Below are positions 12,899 through 21,990 of a stretch of 64,000 nucleotides of DNA, piece by piece. Source of the DNA: Notospermus geniculatus (taxonomy: Eukaryota; Nemertea; Pilidiophora; Heteronemertea; Lineidae). Every line of letters begins with the position of its first letter. The stretch's first letter is position 1. Both the position numbers and the translations under genes were made by a program. The notes beneath the pieces are model-generated. The model searched no databases and was not told where the DNA came from. It worked only from the letters and a program-made list of their open reading frames with translations. The stretch covers positions 290,308 through 354,307 of the forward strand of contig NMRB01000048.1 in the NCBI GenBank assembly GCA_002633025.1. The letters run 5' to 3'.

Positions 12899-13560
12899 AA
12901 CTCATCGAGGAGCAGGACAAGTAATCGAGGAAGAAACAAATCATCGAAGAGGAGGACAAACAATAGAGGAGGAGGATGATGAATCATTGAGGACGACAAA
13001 CAATGGGTCAAATGAATAAAGACTAGTAAATGCTTTTACCTGAATTTTGCAATGCAAATGCACTAAGCAATGCTGTACAAAGTTGAAGTAAAAGCATTTG
13101 CTAGTCTTTATTCATATGACCCAATGAAGGAGGGGGTTGAACAATAGAGGATGAACCATCGAGGACAAACAATCGAGGAGGATGCAGGATGAACAATAGA
13201 GGAAGACGAACCATCAAGGAGGATGAACAATAGAGAATAACGAATCATCGGGAAGATGAACAATACATGTAAAAGATGAAGATGATTCATCCAAGAAGAG
13301 GACGAACCATGGAGGAGGAAGACGAACAATAGAGGATGAATCATCGAGGAGGAGGATGAACAATAGTGGAGGACAAAGCATGGAGGAGTACGAACCATCG
13401 AGGAGTAGGACGAATACTGGAGGAGGACGGCGAACAATCCAGGAGGAAGACAAACAATAGACGAGGATGACAAACCCTCTGGGAGGGCAAATCATGGAGG
13501 AAGAGGATGAACCGTCGAGGACAAACAGTAGAGGACGAATCATCAAAGAGAAGGACAACG
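12899..13560 (+). repeat. degenerate GAGGAGGA/GAACAATAGAGG low-complexity array
   Basis: About 660 bases built from variants of GAGGAGGAnGA, nACAATAGAGGA and GAATCATCGAGG. The units are irregular in length, so this is a degenerate minisatellite rather than a regular tandem array. Confidence 0.75.
13003..13124. repeat. inverted repeat within the GAGGA array
   Basis: Arms of about 37 bp at 13003-13039 and 13088-13124: GAATAAAGACTAGTAAATGC on the left pairs with GCATTTGCTAGTCTTTATTC on the right. A loop of about 48 bp separates them. It may be a short MITE that the purine-rich array grew around. Confidence 0.75.
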
Positions 13561-13637
13561 AATATTTTGATGGTGAACGTCCAATATATGCTCCATTATT
13601 TCGCACTACGAAGTACTGTTATGTAGAGTAGAAAGGC

Positions 13638-13643
13638 TTTATT
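13638..13643 (-). terminator. candidate RFC2 polyadenylation signal
   Basis: TTTATT on the plus strand is AATAAA on the minus strand, about 700 bases downstream of the RFC2 stop. Another AATAAA on this strand sits in the hairpin near 13107, so the site used is uncertain. Confidence 0.4.
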
Positions 13644-14077
13644 CCAATTGGACATGTTCTCTGATAACTTGAGAGGGGATTATACCCTTGGTGGTCATAT
13701 AGGTCATGCCCATGATGCTCTGACACCATCCTCCTCTCACAATGAAACTCAAGTGTTTGGGAGAGGGGTTGACTTTCCATTGATGAAGGAAAGCAAGGAA
13801 AACTTCTTTGAAAGGAATTATGAAATGACGACATCTTGAAGAATAATAACTTTATCTTTCATCTGGAATTATTTATAGGCATATTCAAGTGAGTGCCCAT
13901 TCACTAATGTGATGTAACAAATGGTTCATCTTGTGCAACTGAGATTTAGTCTGTATTTGTGTTGAGATAAAATCACAGGAACTCTAGCCACATTCTTCCA
14001 ACTGAAGATTCCCTCTTGTGCTTGAAAACTATGTGACGGAATTCAGCATACAGGTACATGTACTCGGAATGTCTACA

Positions 14078-14173
14078 CTCAACTATCTAGGATGGTATGA
14101 TTATAAATTGGATAGATTTCATCGACTCAACTATCTAGGATGGTATGATTATAAATTGGATAGATTTCATTGA
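14078..14173 (+). repeat. 48-bp tandem duplication
   Basis: Two adjacent copies of a 48-bp unit beginning CTCAACTATCTAGGATGG and ending GATAGATTTCATCGA/GATAGATTTCATTGA; they differ at one base. A recent local duplication in the RFC2 3' region. Confidence 0.9.
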
Positions 14174-14347
14174 TTCTTCCCTGTTTGTCAAGGATGTATC
14201 ATTCTCAGAAGCATGTTGCCAGTCGAATTCCAATAATGTTAGGCCACCGCCTGTAAACTCGATGGCTCTGTCACAGTGGAAACTTTGGATGAATCCTTGC
14301 AACCATTGAATCGTATTCCTGCAAGTCTGTGGTTCTGCCTGTATCCA

Positions 14348-17300
14348 TTATTGCATATGAGAAGTAGGAACTGATGATATTTTACAAAGTCTTGCTAGCA
14401 TCCCGGAAAGTTGTAGGAGAGAATTCACTCCGTCTGCTATCCTCTGATGAGTAAGACCAATTTCCTGAAAAAGAAAAAGAAATTGTATGGCCTGCCTGGT
14501 GAAAATCTTATGCAAATGGAAGTTACTTCTCTTCCGTAATAGTCAACATCTATTTCCAGGGTGCTGAATTTCTTCAAAGCTGGACACAATGCTTCCCTAC
14601 ATCACAAAATCTACAAGCATGTTGGTAGTTTGCATAGGAATCTAGTCTAGAGAGAATTTCTAGCTAAACAACTGACCTTGATAAATTCCAATTTGAGAAA
14701 TTCAGGCATTGTGTGATTCTTGCAGACTCTGAACACATTAGTGATAATATCCTCTGGTGCATAACCCAATCTCCATAAATGCGCCATGACTTTGTAACTT
14801 TCATCAATGTTGCCGTTCACACAGTGCTGTAGCATGTCCTTGATTAGCATTGGATGGGGTTCATCACAAACCTGAAATGAGAGAGATATGAAAAGTCCAC
14901 ACAGTGTCCCATACAACTAATTGTGTAGCTAGTATAGCTTCAAGCTGTTTCCTACGAAAGCCCAGAAGGCTCTTCAATCTTCAATCTTCAAGCTTGAAGT
15001 AGAACTTCAATCTTCAAGCTTGAACTAACTCCGACTTCAATCTTCAAGCTTGAACCACCGACTTCAATATTGAAGCCAGACAAATCATTCCAATTTATGA
15101 GTTATATCGACCTTCATCCCTAAGAAATTGCAAAATTTAGTGTTCGATATGTTTAATATGATCCATTTCCGCGGATTACTATCAAAAAATGTACAATATT
15201 AATTATTTCCACTCCAATATTCAAACTTGAACCTTCCGACTTCAAGCTTGAATCCGGAGTTCAATCTTCAAGCTTGAACCTCCCGACTTCAAGCTTGAAC
15301 CAGGGACTTCAATCTTCAAGCTTGAACCCCCGACTTCAATCTTCAAGCTTGAACCCNNNNNNNNNNNNNNNNNNNNNNNNNNNNNNNNNNNNNNNNNNNN
15401 NNNNNNNNNNNNNNNNNNNNNNNNNNNNNNNNNNNNNNNNNNNNNNNNNNNNNNNNNNNNNNNNNNNNNNNNNNNNNNNNNNNNNNNNNNNNNNNNNNNN
15501 NNNNNNNNNNNNNNNNNNNNNNNNNNNNNNNNNNNNNNNNNNNNNNNNNNNNNNNNNNNNNNNNNNNNNNNNNNNNNNNNNNNNNNNNNNNNNNNNNNNN
15601 NNNNNNNNNNNNNNNNNNNNNNNNNNNNNNNNNNNNNNNNNNNNNNNNNNNNNNNNNNNNNNNNNNNNNNNNNNNNNNNNNNNNNNNNNNNNNNNNNNNN
15701 NNNNNNNNNNNNNNNNNNNNNNNNNNNNNNNNNNNNNNNNNNNNNNNNNNNNNNNNNNNNNNNNNNNNNNNNNNNNNNNNNNNNNNNNNNNNNNNNNNNN
15801 NNNNNNNNNNNNNNNNNNNNNNNNNNNNNNNNNNNNNNNNNNNNNNNNNNNNNNNNNNNNNNNNNNNNNNNNNNNNNNNNNNNNNNNNNNNNNNNNNNNN
15901 NNNNNNNNNNNNNNNNNNNNNNNNNNNNNNNNNNNNNNNNNNNNNNNNNNNNNNNNNNNNNNNNNNNNNNNNNNNNNNNNNNNNNNNNNNNNNNNNNNNN
16001 NNNNNNNNNNNNNNNNNNNNNNNNNNNNNNNNNNNNNNNNNNNNGTTCAAGCTTGAAGATTGAAGTCTGAGGGTTCAAGCTTGAAGATTGAAGTCGGGGG
16101 TTCAAGCTTGAAGATTGAAGTCGGGGGTTCAAGCTTGAAGATTGAAGTCTGAGGGTTCAAGCTTGAAGATTGAAGTCGGGGGTTCAAGCTTGAAGTCAGA
16201 AGGTTCAAGCTTGAAGATTGAACTCCGGATTCAAGCTTGAAGATTGAATGAGCCTTCTGGGCTTTCGTAGTTTCCTGATTTGGGCTACAGCAACCTTCAT
16301 AAACAAGCCCGTCTTCATTGGTGAAAGTGATTAGTCACAGTGGGAGGGAGGTGGTGGTCAAGTGAAACATACCTTAAACACATTTTCACTATTCACGTGA
16401 CCAAATCCTTGGAAGGTGGATTGGGTGTTATTTATTGCCTGAAGATGAGGACAAAGTGGAAGTTAGACACACAAAGCTGACGGAAAGGCAGAGAAGAATG
16501 TGAACTTACTCGGGTCTTATTTTGGCATGCATTTCTTTTCCACTGACACAAGTGCTTTAGTTTGATCAAACAAGGTAAACAAGGAGATGATGATGATGAT
16601 GTGTGTAAGAAGCACGAACCTGTCTCATATCTCCCTGAGCAGTAAATATGATGGCCTCCATGCCGTCGTCCGTGTAGCTGACCTCTTCCTTCTCACAAAT
16701 CTCGAGCAGGCGATGTAAGATTTGTGCATCTGTTAACTTACTGTACCGCAAGACAGCACAGCGAGACTGAATTGGTTCTAGGAGAAGAACGGGCAATTAT
16801 GCTACAGTTGATAGATGGCAGATCAAGGTGTGGAAACTTAGCTTACGGAAATGAGAACTGTCGCTGAAACCAACAACTACTCATGAGCCACGGGGGGATG
16901 AGGAGATATTGCAATGAAAGGTAATTTTAAAATGAATGGAACTTACCTATAATTTTATCTGATGCATTACATGCAAGTGCGAATCTTGTGGTTTTAGAGT
17001 AAATTTCCATGGTACGTCTAAGAGCCTGCTGGGCTCCATCCGTCATACTAAAAAGACACATGTAGGCCTATACAATGATGAGACAACTCAAACAATGTTT
17101 GTAATAGTGTTCACACCTTGTGAGTTCACACATCATGAGTTTAAGACATTAAATTGTAAACTCAATGCGATATACATGTAAGAGGAAAGCAGTGGTAGAT
17201 GAAATGTGGCACTAAGTTTTGGGGTACCGGTAGTGTGATTGATGACATATTTCCAAAGCCTCTTGCACAAAAATTTGGACCATCACTTTTTGATAATCTT

Positions 17301-18839
17301 CCTGCTCCCCTCAGCATATACAGACAGAACTCAAAGAGACCCTAACCAACCTGTCAGCTTCATCCAGAATAATTATCTTGTGCTTTCCTCGGGGTAATGT
17401 GACCTTCTGCTGAGCAAACATCTTGATTTTATTTCGGACTACATCTATTCCCCGGTCGTTAGAGGCATTTAATTCTAAGACTGCATCTTTATATGATGGT
17501 CCAAGTAATGTCCTTGCCAAACACAGTATACTTGTGGTTTTACCAGTTCCAGGGGGACCCTATAATTAGAAAGCGGAAAGTAAAGTGGTAAATCATTGAC
17601 TGAATGGTTGGTTGGTTGATTGATTTTACCTTACCTTGATCTTCAGGGTTAGGAAGACATTATTGTCTTGTACTATTGATTGATCGACTGATTGATTGAT
17701 TGATCAGTACCTTCAAAGTCTCCCAGCAGCTGTGGCAGCTAGCTGCTTTGTTTGGACCAAGAACATATACAGGTCACTGCTGGTAAATAACGACAGATTT
17801 TAATAGAGTAGTTTAATGTATGTCCAGCTCACACAGTGCATAAAACATATAACTAACAAACTCACAGCTATGATAAGATTTGGGACATTTCCTTCTTTAG
17901 CGAATACAGCAAGGCGACTTATTGTTTCTTCATTACCAACAACGTCTGTCAGAACTGTTGGACGGTACTTCTCCAACCTGCAATGAACAAACAATTTATG
18001 AGACCCCGTAACTCCACGGCGTAAGATCATGATGATGATGCCTTTTTCGCTTTGTTTTGTTGGCATGTTTGGATGGTTGATCATGATGGCAACATCAGTT
18101 CGGGAAAGTTCCGAATTTGGAAACGTTTCTGATTTTGGAAGCCCAGCGATTCCAATATTGGCAACGTTTCTTTTTTCGGAAGCGGTTTTCGATTCCGATA
18201 TCGGAATCGGTGTAGGCCTATTGCATGTTAGGCCTAATCGGGATATGAGTATCAAAAATCGGGAAGTGTTTTTTTCCATTAACAGATGGCAGCACATGTG
18301 ACCTTGTATTTCACGGCGTACAATCTGAATTGCTGGCGTAAGTTGGCTGCAATCATCGATAATCATCAATTATCATCATCAAAAGCAGTGAAAAGCGTTG
18401 GTTGTGCCAGAATCTCTGGGCTTCCAAATTCAGAAACGTTCCCGATATTGGAATCGAAAATCGCTTCCAAAAAAAGAAACGTTTCCAAAGTCGGAAACGT
18501 TTCCAATTTTTGAACTTTCCCGAACTGACATACGAACGCGAAACCAGGTCCTATACAATGAACGCCTTTTGTGTGGTCGGCCTAAATTGATCAGGACTGG
18601 GATGTCAGTTTCATTTCAATAGTTATAACCACTAGGCCCAGTAGTGACACCTATTGACTAGCAATTGAGGGAGTGGGCTGGGCAGGCTGGGGTCCCCATT
18701 ATTTCATTATGCTTGGGATCATAACATCCCACAGGCCATACCAAGGCAGTTCATATCGAGGGCGGTCACCAGCTTTGTCTGGTTTCACTGGTAAAGTATT
18801 CTTGGGCTTAGGATCATCTATTTCATCAGTTTCCATCAT
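14348..18839 (-). CDS. RFC2: replication factor C subunit 2 (clamp loader small subunit)
   Basis: This is an AAA+ subunit of the RFC complex that loads PCNA at primer-template junctions in the nucleus. Exons in transcript order: 18742-18839, 17866-17977, 17351-17559, 16947-17047, 16620-16777, 16373-16438, 14677-14871, 14348-14464. They sum to 1056 nt, 351 aa (human about 354). Visible motifs: YELPW-LEKYRP at the exon 1/2 junction, Walker A GPPGTGKT at the start of exon 3, Walker B ILDEAD at its end, the IEPIQSRCA box (sensor 2 region) in exon 5, and the conserved C-terminal VCDEPHP and LEFIKEIG segments. All junctions are GT-AG and in phase. I chose the start at 18839 (MMETDEID); the frame stays open to 18995, so a longer N-terminus is possible. 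It shares its 5' region with the plus-strand gene at 19001. Confidence 0.95.
14952..16270. mobile_element. foldback element with minisatellite arms, spans an assembly gap
   Basis: The outer ends are exact inverted repeats (CTACGAAAGCCCAGAAGGCT on the left, its reverse complement on the right), flanked on both sides by TTTC, a 4-bp duplication. Inside, each arm is a tandem array of a unit close to TTCAATCTTCAAGCTTGAAC plus a variable 3-6 bp spacer. The unit runs in opposite orientation on the two sides of the gap. The left arm also carries about 150 bp of unique sequence (15076-15225). The whole element lies in RFC2 intron 6. Confidence 0.8.
15357..16044. other. assembly gap (688 N)
   Basis: A run of N in the middle of the foldback element. 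The true centre and length of the inverted array are unknown, and any open frame drawn through it is meaningless. Confidence 0.99.
18096..18527 (+). mobile_element. 432-bp MITE, CAGTTCGGGAAAGTTC ends, copy 1
   Basis: It starts CAGTTCGGGAAAGTTC and ends GAACTTTCCCGAACTG, flanked by ACAT on both sides (4-bp duplication). The arms are packed with GGAAACGTTTC-like palindromes and the centre is unique, including ACAGATGGCAGCAC and a TTATCATCATCAAAAG stretch. Two further copies lie at 33928-34359 (opposite orientation) and 35032-35453. This copy is in RFC2 intron 1. Confidence 0.9.
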
Positions 18840-18881
18840 TCCTTCATGTGCTTTAGGCCCTATTTTCTTCAGCAGCCATGA

Positions 18882-18889
18882 TTTCCCGC
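18882..18889 (+). promoter_or_regulatory. E2F-like site in a shared RFC2/unknown-gene promoter
   Basis: TTTCCCGC matches the E2F consensus TTTSSCGC. It lies in the 161-bp interval between the chosen RFC2 start (18839, minus) and the ATG of the plus-strand gene (19001). Replication-factor genes are classic E2F targets; use here is inferred. Confidence 0.5.
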
Positions 18890-19000
18890 GAACCTTCAAC
18901 CTCGGCCTAAGTGCTGGCTCGTGTACAACACACTGCAGATTTTGATATGGAACGTATAGCTGGAGACGAGGTTGACGTTTCGGTACTTCTGTCATGAAGC

Positions 19001-21521
19001 ATGGAGTCTGCTCTGCCAGTGTCGCTTGAAAAATTTATTGAATTGTTGCATATTACTGTGGGAAAAAAGAAAGTTCGTTATTTTGCTCTTGCCGGAAACC
19101 GTGATAGAGATGTATATTTTCTTTTCAATTCGACCTAGGCCCCTAGGGCTCTGAGGAACTCTTCAATGTTCAATGTCGACTTCAACTGGAAAAGTCCTGG
19201 CCACCCACCCAGTGCATGAGTGGCAGTGCACTGGCCACTGCGCACTGTGCACTGCACAGCCACAGCTGCACTGACACTACTGTGCATGCATGCAGTGCAC
19301 AGCAGCCAGGCATACTTGCTTTAGCTATGGTCCATGGCATGGATGGGATGTGGCGCTCCTCCTGCTATGTCGGTAGGCCAATAAAATACACAGATTGATT
19401 GATTACACGTACCGTAATTAATTAAATGTCACATGCCATGGCATCAGAATGTCAATGGCGAATGAGTGGGGGCATTCCATTGCGCATCACTTTTTTTATT
19501 CAGGCTACTCCATACCATGACTCCTTTCTCTTGAACTTTCACTTTCACTGATGCGACGATGTCTCTTTATAATTTGTGTCTCTCCATCTTCTTTCAGCCA
19601 CCTGTCCTTCTGTTTCTTGGTGCAGATATTTTGAACAATACTCCAGTCAATCCAAGGAACTTCTGTAGAATCCATCAGAGATATGGGAAAGAAGGCTTGG
19701 CATCCAGAATTGAATGGTGTGGTACGTTTTGCACTTGCTGACAATCTGTTTTTAAAACAACATAAGTTGTTCTTTTCAGCGACTTCGGCTTGGCTGGGAC
19801 AAGCGGTAAATCCTTGTCTATGAAGTGTGATGTAGTCTAGATATTTTGACAATGAACTGCTTCAATCCAAATGACATGAATGATGTGATTTTTTAAAACT
19901 TTTCCTTTTATCTTTTACTTTTAGATGCACAAGTTCTTCATATAAGGAACTCCAATAACCTTTGGTTCTACAACATCCAAGGTTTATTCAAAGCATCCTT
20001 TGAATACCAAGATCTCAAGTTTCAAAAAGATTGTCTCATCTTCCTCAGGGTAGGTGAAACCACAAACCATTGGCTAACTTTGTCTGACCCGGTTGCTATC
20101 AAGATTATGTTAATTTGTTTAGCAGGTGGCCATCTTCTATGTGAGTGCTGAAGGATACAGAAATATTTGCAATGGATGCAAAATGTTGTTTTTGTCAGCA
20201 GTTAATTCTGTTCTTGTATGCCATAACCTTCCAGCTATGATTTAAGTTGGTCGAAAAAGAACTGATCACCCAATACAAATGGTAACGTTGATCTCTACTG
20301 CTAGTGCTGAAAGGTATTTCTTCCTCTTATAAACACTGGTATGTTTTTTCACTTCAGGAGGCATGGTTGGAAAGAATTGGAGAACCACTGTTAAAGGGTG
20401 ACCTATCACTAACATGGCAAGAGACCCTGACACACCAAAGTGTTGCAATATCATTTCCAATTAAGCCAGAAGATCTGTCTGCTGTCCCTGCTTCTGTCAA
20501 TGACACTGAAGAGTTGGAGAATGTGAAGCATCTTGCTGACTTCAATTATGAAACCACTCAACGACCGCCCAATGAGACAACATCTGACATTCACAAGGAT
20601 TTGGAACAAGGTTGTGTTGGCATCTCAGATGTGACAATGGAAACAACTCATGAAGAAGTTGCCACTTCTTCATCTTTGGAGTTGAAATCCTGTATACTTT
20701 CTGAAACAACAACAAATGCACCTGCAGCCTCAAATGAACCACAGTTTGAAATGTCTTCATGTATTCCCCCTAACCAAGAGAAATTATGTGAAGCATGCAG
20801 TAGCAGGAATTTTGACAATACTGGAGATAGACCAGATTGGAATGCCACTAGTCAGTCTGAAATCAGTGGTCATCCCCAGACACAAATTCTTAGCAGTGTA
20901 CAGGAAAATCCTTTACAAGACAGAGAGCACTGTTGCACCCTCATAGAAAATCTAGACTCATATGTGAAGGATCTCATAGGACGATTTGATGGTCTCTACC
21001 AGGAACTTTTCAAAAACCTGCATCTTGTGATCCAGTTGATCTTCTGTGATCTCAATGGCATTCTCTCCCAATCTGATACGTTTCCTTACTCTTTGATTGA
21101 GAAATACCTCAGTATGCATAAACAGAAAAAGAACAGTGTGAGTGACTCTTGTCCAGATGACTTCCAAATTTCATTTGAGAATAACATAATTCTGGGGTTA
21201 TTTTCTGAATGGATTGGTCATCAGAATGCTCGTCTTAATGAAGCCATTAATCAGAAGGCAGAGAGCTTCAAACTTGCTCACATAGGTTGTATAGATGATC
21301 TCCCATCATCTGAAGCTATTATTGATGACATTTTCCCACCTCATATGAAAGCATTATTCTTGCAATGGATGTCTGCCAGGGATACAGCTTCTCCCCATGA
21401 TGGGATGAGGAATTCTAAAGGAGTCTTTCCGTCCATTCTTTTGATTCTGGAATTTGCGAATGGGACATTCATATCTGGGATGTCTCATGTTATACATGCA
21501 AGGTTGATTAATGCACAATAA
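19001..21521 (+). CDS. unrecognised four-exon gene head-to-head with RFC2
   Basis: I do not recognise the family. Proposed exons: 19001-19111, 19598-19721, 19925-20049, 20358-21521, in phase, 507 aa. The last three exons are firm: two good GT-AG junctions and a 388-codon terminal exon. The first is inferred from an ATG with a usable donor (GTATAT). Exon 2 encodes VLLFLGADILNNTPVNP, exon 3 NNLWFYNIQGLFKASFEY and DCLIFLR, and exon 4 opens EAWLERIGEPLL. Together they look like one compact N-terminal domain. Residues about 165-290 are acidic, Ser/Thr-rich and probably disordered. A predicted helical C-terminal region follows, ending FPSILLILEFANGTFISGM. No signal peptide or catalytic motif is seen. 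The stop overlaps an AATAAA (21517-21522). Sharing a promoter with RFC2 hints at replication-linked expression; function unknown. Confidence 0.65.
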
Positions 21522-21990
21522 AGGTACGGTTTTGGACAAAATAATATTGGTGACTTTTCTTAATGTAGCCTACATGTATGACTTTGCTGGCAAAGGGCCA
21601 GCAGAAACCAGCCATAGAAGACTTTGGGCATGTTTGTGTCATTGGTCTCGGTGTAATTTGTAAGGAACGTTTGCCCATTGTAAGCCAGCTGATGTGAGGA
21701 AAACAAGACTGATAAGTGCCTTGACCAAGGTTCCACACTTAACCCTATCCATATCGTTCTTAGTCTTGACGCTAGAGGGCGTGATAAAACGCGACCTCGA
21801 ATCCAAGGTGCAGTTGCAGTGGTCACTGGGGACCAGAATGCAACTTTGTTTACGTTTCCCTGGTCATGAGTGACGTCACAACATGGCCGCCCCCATAAAA
21901 TGTCAAAGTGGGTCTGAAGTTATGAAATAAGTAACGATTTATGGTTTCCAAGGAATATCTGCCCACTCTAAGTAACATATTTCGGTAGCC
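21522..21990. other. spacer between the two unrecognised plus-strand genes
   Basis: Holds the 3' end of the gene ending at 21521 and the promoter/5' UTR of the gene starting at 21991. A GTGACGTCAC palindrome, a full CRE-like site, lies near 21871. Nothing else is recognised. Confidence 0.5.

Larger units (their letters stand above)
12265..14347. other. convergent 3' region between TTC37 and RFC2
   Basis: No exon is supported. It should hold both 3' UTRs because TTC37 (+) and RFC2 (-) converge here. Visible structure: a purine-rich degenerate array (12899-13560), a hairpin inside it (13003-13124), a candidate minus-strand poly(A) signal (13638-13643) and a 48-bp tandem duplication (14078-14173). 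The serine-rich open frames on the minus strand at 13108-13606 are only the reverse of the GAGGA array. Confidence 0.6.

Noticed and set aside
13108-13606. Serine-rich minus-strand frames of 121-130 codons
   Set aside because: They are the reverse complement of the GAGGA low-complexity array; no conservation or splice context.
14971-15353. CRISPR-like array of about 20-bp units
   Set aside because: Spacers are only a few bases and near identical, the host is a eukaryote, and the units form inverted minisatellite arms.
15242-16132. Long open frames of 235-296 codons on both strands
   Set aside because: They consist mainly of the N gap and the flanking minisatellite.
18699-18995. 98-codon minus-strand frame taken as a whole as the RFC2 N-terminus
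   Set aside because: Only the part from about 18839 to 18742 resembles RFC2; the upstream half is Arg/Lys-rich without family match and overlaps the shared promoter. I kept the shorter start but cannot exclude a longer one.
19505-19852. 115-codon minus-strand frame rich in charged residues
   Set aside because: It lies antisense to exon 2 (19598-19721) of the plus-strand gene, which joins its neighbours in phase with good splice sites. The minus frame has no such context.
21041-21167. Possible second minus-strand gene in the terminal exon of the unknown gene
   Set aside because: Short antisense frames only; the plus frame is open for 388 codons.
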